Shown here: one piece after another, positions 7,198-8,007 of the stretch
How positions within the stretch are numbered: position 1 is the first letter of the stretch
Layout of the letters: every line of letters begins with the position of its first letter
Assembly (NCBI GenBank): GCA_003136795.1
Contig: PLDP01000099.1
Coordinates: forward strand, 5,210-13,216
Reading direction: 5' to 3'
Length of the DNA: 8,007 nt
Source: Actinomycetota bacterium
GTDB lineage: Bacteria; Actinomycetota; Thermoleophilia; Gaiellales; Gaiellaceae
Position numbers and translations under genes: made by a program
Notes under the pieces: model-generated
What the model was told of the DNA's origin: nothing
Database searches by the model: none
The model's input: the letters and a program-made list of their open reading frames with translations, nothing else

Positions 7198-7217
7198 ACT
7201 CAGCAGAGCGGCTGAGT
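7198..7217. promoter_or_regulatory. 20-bp dyad, candidate operator for the divergent regulator
   Basis: The sequence is ACTCAGC, six bases, then GCTGAGT: perfect 7-bp arms in a 20-bp dyad. Its centre is about 53 bp upstream of the catalytic subunit's start codon, in the promoter zone. LuxR-type HTH dimers commonly bind 18-20 bp dyads, and such a regulator is encoded divergently from 7380. The link between the two is inference. I could not identify convincing -35/-10 hexamers around it. Confidence 0.45.
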
Positions 7218-7256
7218 GGAAGCGGAAACAGGCACGGCTTCGATTCTCGGCCAGAC

Positions 7257-7300
7257 CGATCCCGTGTGGTTGATGAAAACTCATCAACCACACGGGATCG
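7257..7300. repeat. Perfect 20-bp inverted repeat (long hairpin) in divergent intergenic region
   Basis: The left arm CGATCCCGTGTGGTTGATGA (7257-7276) is exactly complementary in reverse to the right arm at 7281-7300, with a four-base AAAC loop. The next outer bases do not pair. No T-run follows on either side, and it lies between two divergent genes, so it is not an ordinary terminator. As RNA, from either strand, it would fold into a very stable stem in a 5' leader. As DNA it could be an extended operator or the remains of a small mobile or REP-like element. The inner part is AT-richer than the surroundings. Confidence 0.85.
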
Positions 7301-7335
7301 CGGGTCACCGGCGGGCAGGTCTGCCAACACCCCCC

Positions 7336-7351
7336 AACCCGGCCACGGGTT
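7336..7351. repeat. 6-bp inverted repeat upstream of the PAS-LuxR gene
   Basis: AACCCG-GCCA-CGGGTT is a perfect 16-bp dyad ending 28 bp before the regulator's ATG. It could be an operator for autoregulation or a small leader hairpin. It is short and GC-rich, so chance is a real alternative. Confidence 0.35.
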
Positions 7352-7379
7352 ATCCGCAGTGTGGGTGTGGAGACTCCCG

Positions 7380-7997
7380 ATGGCCGACCGCAGCTCGAAC
7401 TGGGATCGTCGGTGCATGCGTCGGCTGCGATCGGGTACGGCGGTGTTTTGTACGGGTCCGGACGGCCGCATAGACGAGTGGAATCGAGAAGCCGAGCGGC
7501 TGACCGGAATCAGCGCCGCCGACGCCGAAGGACACCATTGCTGGGACGTCCTCCCGGGGAGAGATACCGACGGTGGCATCGTCTGTCACCCCGGCTGCTC
7601 GACGGCGCGGCTGGCGCGGGAAGACTGGCCCGTCCGCTCCCTGGAAGTCCTCGTTCGCCTGCCGGTCGGCGAGAAGCGGCTCATCCTCTCCACCATCGTC
7701 GTCCACGGAGACAACGGCCCGATGATCCTGCACCCGATCCGCGCAGCAAGCGAGCAGGCAGCGTCCGCGCCGGCGGGCGGTGCAGACCCGACCCTGACGC
7801 CGCGACAGCGGGAGATCCTCCTCCTACTCGCGCAAGGGGTTCGCGCGAGACAGATCGCTGCGCGCCTGATGCTCTCCGAGACGACCGTCCGAAACCACAT
7901 CCAGGCGATCCTGCTCGCGCTCGGCGTGCACTCTCAGCTGGAGGCCGCGGCGCGAGCGCGCACGCTCGCGCTGGCAGACGACGAGTCCGCGGCCTGA
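7380..7997 (+). CDS. PAS-LuxR-type transcriptional regulator
   Basis: A 205-residue protein with a PAS-like sensor domain at about residues 17-120 and a LuxR/GerE helix-turn-helix at about 138-196. The sensor shows T-G-P-D-G-R-I-D-E-W-N-R-E-A-E-R-L-T-G, the usual PAS core. The HTH shows L-T-P-R-Q-R-E-I-L-L-L-L-A-Q-G and S-E-T-T-V-R-N-H-I-Q-A-I-L-L-A-L-G-V. The sensor also carries C54-x14-C69-x3-C73 within H-H-C-W-D-V-L-P-G-R-D...C-H-P-G-C, which could bind a metal or Fe-S cluster or act as a redox switch. There is no phosphoreceiver domain, so control is probably by direct sensing and not by a kinase. The ATG at 7380 follows GGAG (7369-7372) by 7 nt. The same frame is open far upstream, but that part is antisense to the catalytic subunit gene. 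It is divergent from the molybdoenzyme operon and is its probable regulator (inference). Confidence 0.9.
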   Translation: MADRSSNWDRRCMRRLRSGTAVFCTGPDGRIDEWNREAERLTGISAADAEGHHCWDVLPGRDTDGGIVCHPGCSTARLAREDWPVRSLEVLVRLPVGEKRLILSTIVVHGDNGPMILHPIRAASEQAASAPAGGADPTLTPRQREILLLLAQGVRARQIAARLMLSETTVRNHIQAILLALGVHSQLEAAARARTLALADDESAA

Positions 7998-8007
7998 CCG
8001 ACGGCCG

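Larger units (their letters stand above)
7155..7379. other. Divergent intergenic control region
   Basis: 225 bp separate the molybdoenzyme operon (leftward) from the regulator gene (rightward). No convincing coding sequence is seen here. It must carry the promoters of both units and holds, from left to right, the operon's ribosome-binding site, a pair of direct repeats, a 20-bp dyad, the perfect 20-bp hairpin and a 16-bp dyad. Promoter hexamers could not be assigned by eye. The hairpin lies close to the middle. Confidence 0.7.

Noticed and set aside
6486..7379. Upstream open frame joined to the PAS-LuxR protein, making about 500 residues.
   Set aside because: Most of the extension is antisense to the catalytic subunit gene and the rest reads through the perfect hairpin. 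ATG 7380 has its own ribosome-binding site and begins just before the PAS domain.

Overview
The window is GC-rich, densely packed bacterial DNA with actinobacterial-style codon use. A member of the Actinomycetota, perhaps a Thermoleophilia-like lineage, is my guess from composition and gene style; there is no rRNA or other marker to settle it. The centre is one compact respiratory gene cluster on the minus strand (about 7154 down to 520). It encodes a membrane-anchored molybdoenzyme of the DMSO reductase superfamily.

Layout, left to right. Positions 1-495 (+) are the C-terminal part of an alpha/beta hydrolase, cut by the window edge and convergent with the cluster. On the minus strand, in transcription order, come six genes. 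They are the Tat-exported molybdopterin catalytic subunit (7154-4713), a four-cluster Fe-S subunit of DmsB/PsrB type (4706-3969), an NrfD/PsrC-type membrane subunit (3969-2746), a TorD/DmsD-type chaperone (2749-2150), a large soluble multi-cluster ferredoxin-like protein (2153-750) and a small DUF6457-like protein (774-520). The genes are 6 bp apart or overlap by 1, 4, 4 and 25 bases, so they look like one translationally coupled operon. A 225-bp divergent intergenic region (7155-7379) holds several inverted and direct repeats, including a perfect 20-bp hairpin. A divergent PAS-LuxR-type regulator (7380-7997, +) follows.

How the parts should work together (inference from families): the TorD-like chaperone guards cofactor insertion into the catalytic subunit before Tat export. 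The Fe-S subunit is probably carried across with it and passes electrons between the molybdenum site and the NrfD subunit, which exchanges electrons with membrane quinone. The divergent PAS-LuxR protein, which has a C-x14-C-x3-C motif in its sensor domain, is the obvious candidate regulator. The roles of the soluble multi-cluster protein and the DUF6457-like protein are not known.

The substrate cannot be read from the sequence. The catalytic subunit has a His-Cys-Cys-Cys set of ligands for its first Fe-S cluster, as in NarG and relatives, and Asp/Ser rather than Cys/Sec near the molybdenum position. This argues against formate dehydrogenase or periplasmic nitrate reductase and leaves a type II or DMSO-reductase-like enzyme open.
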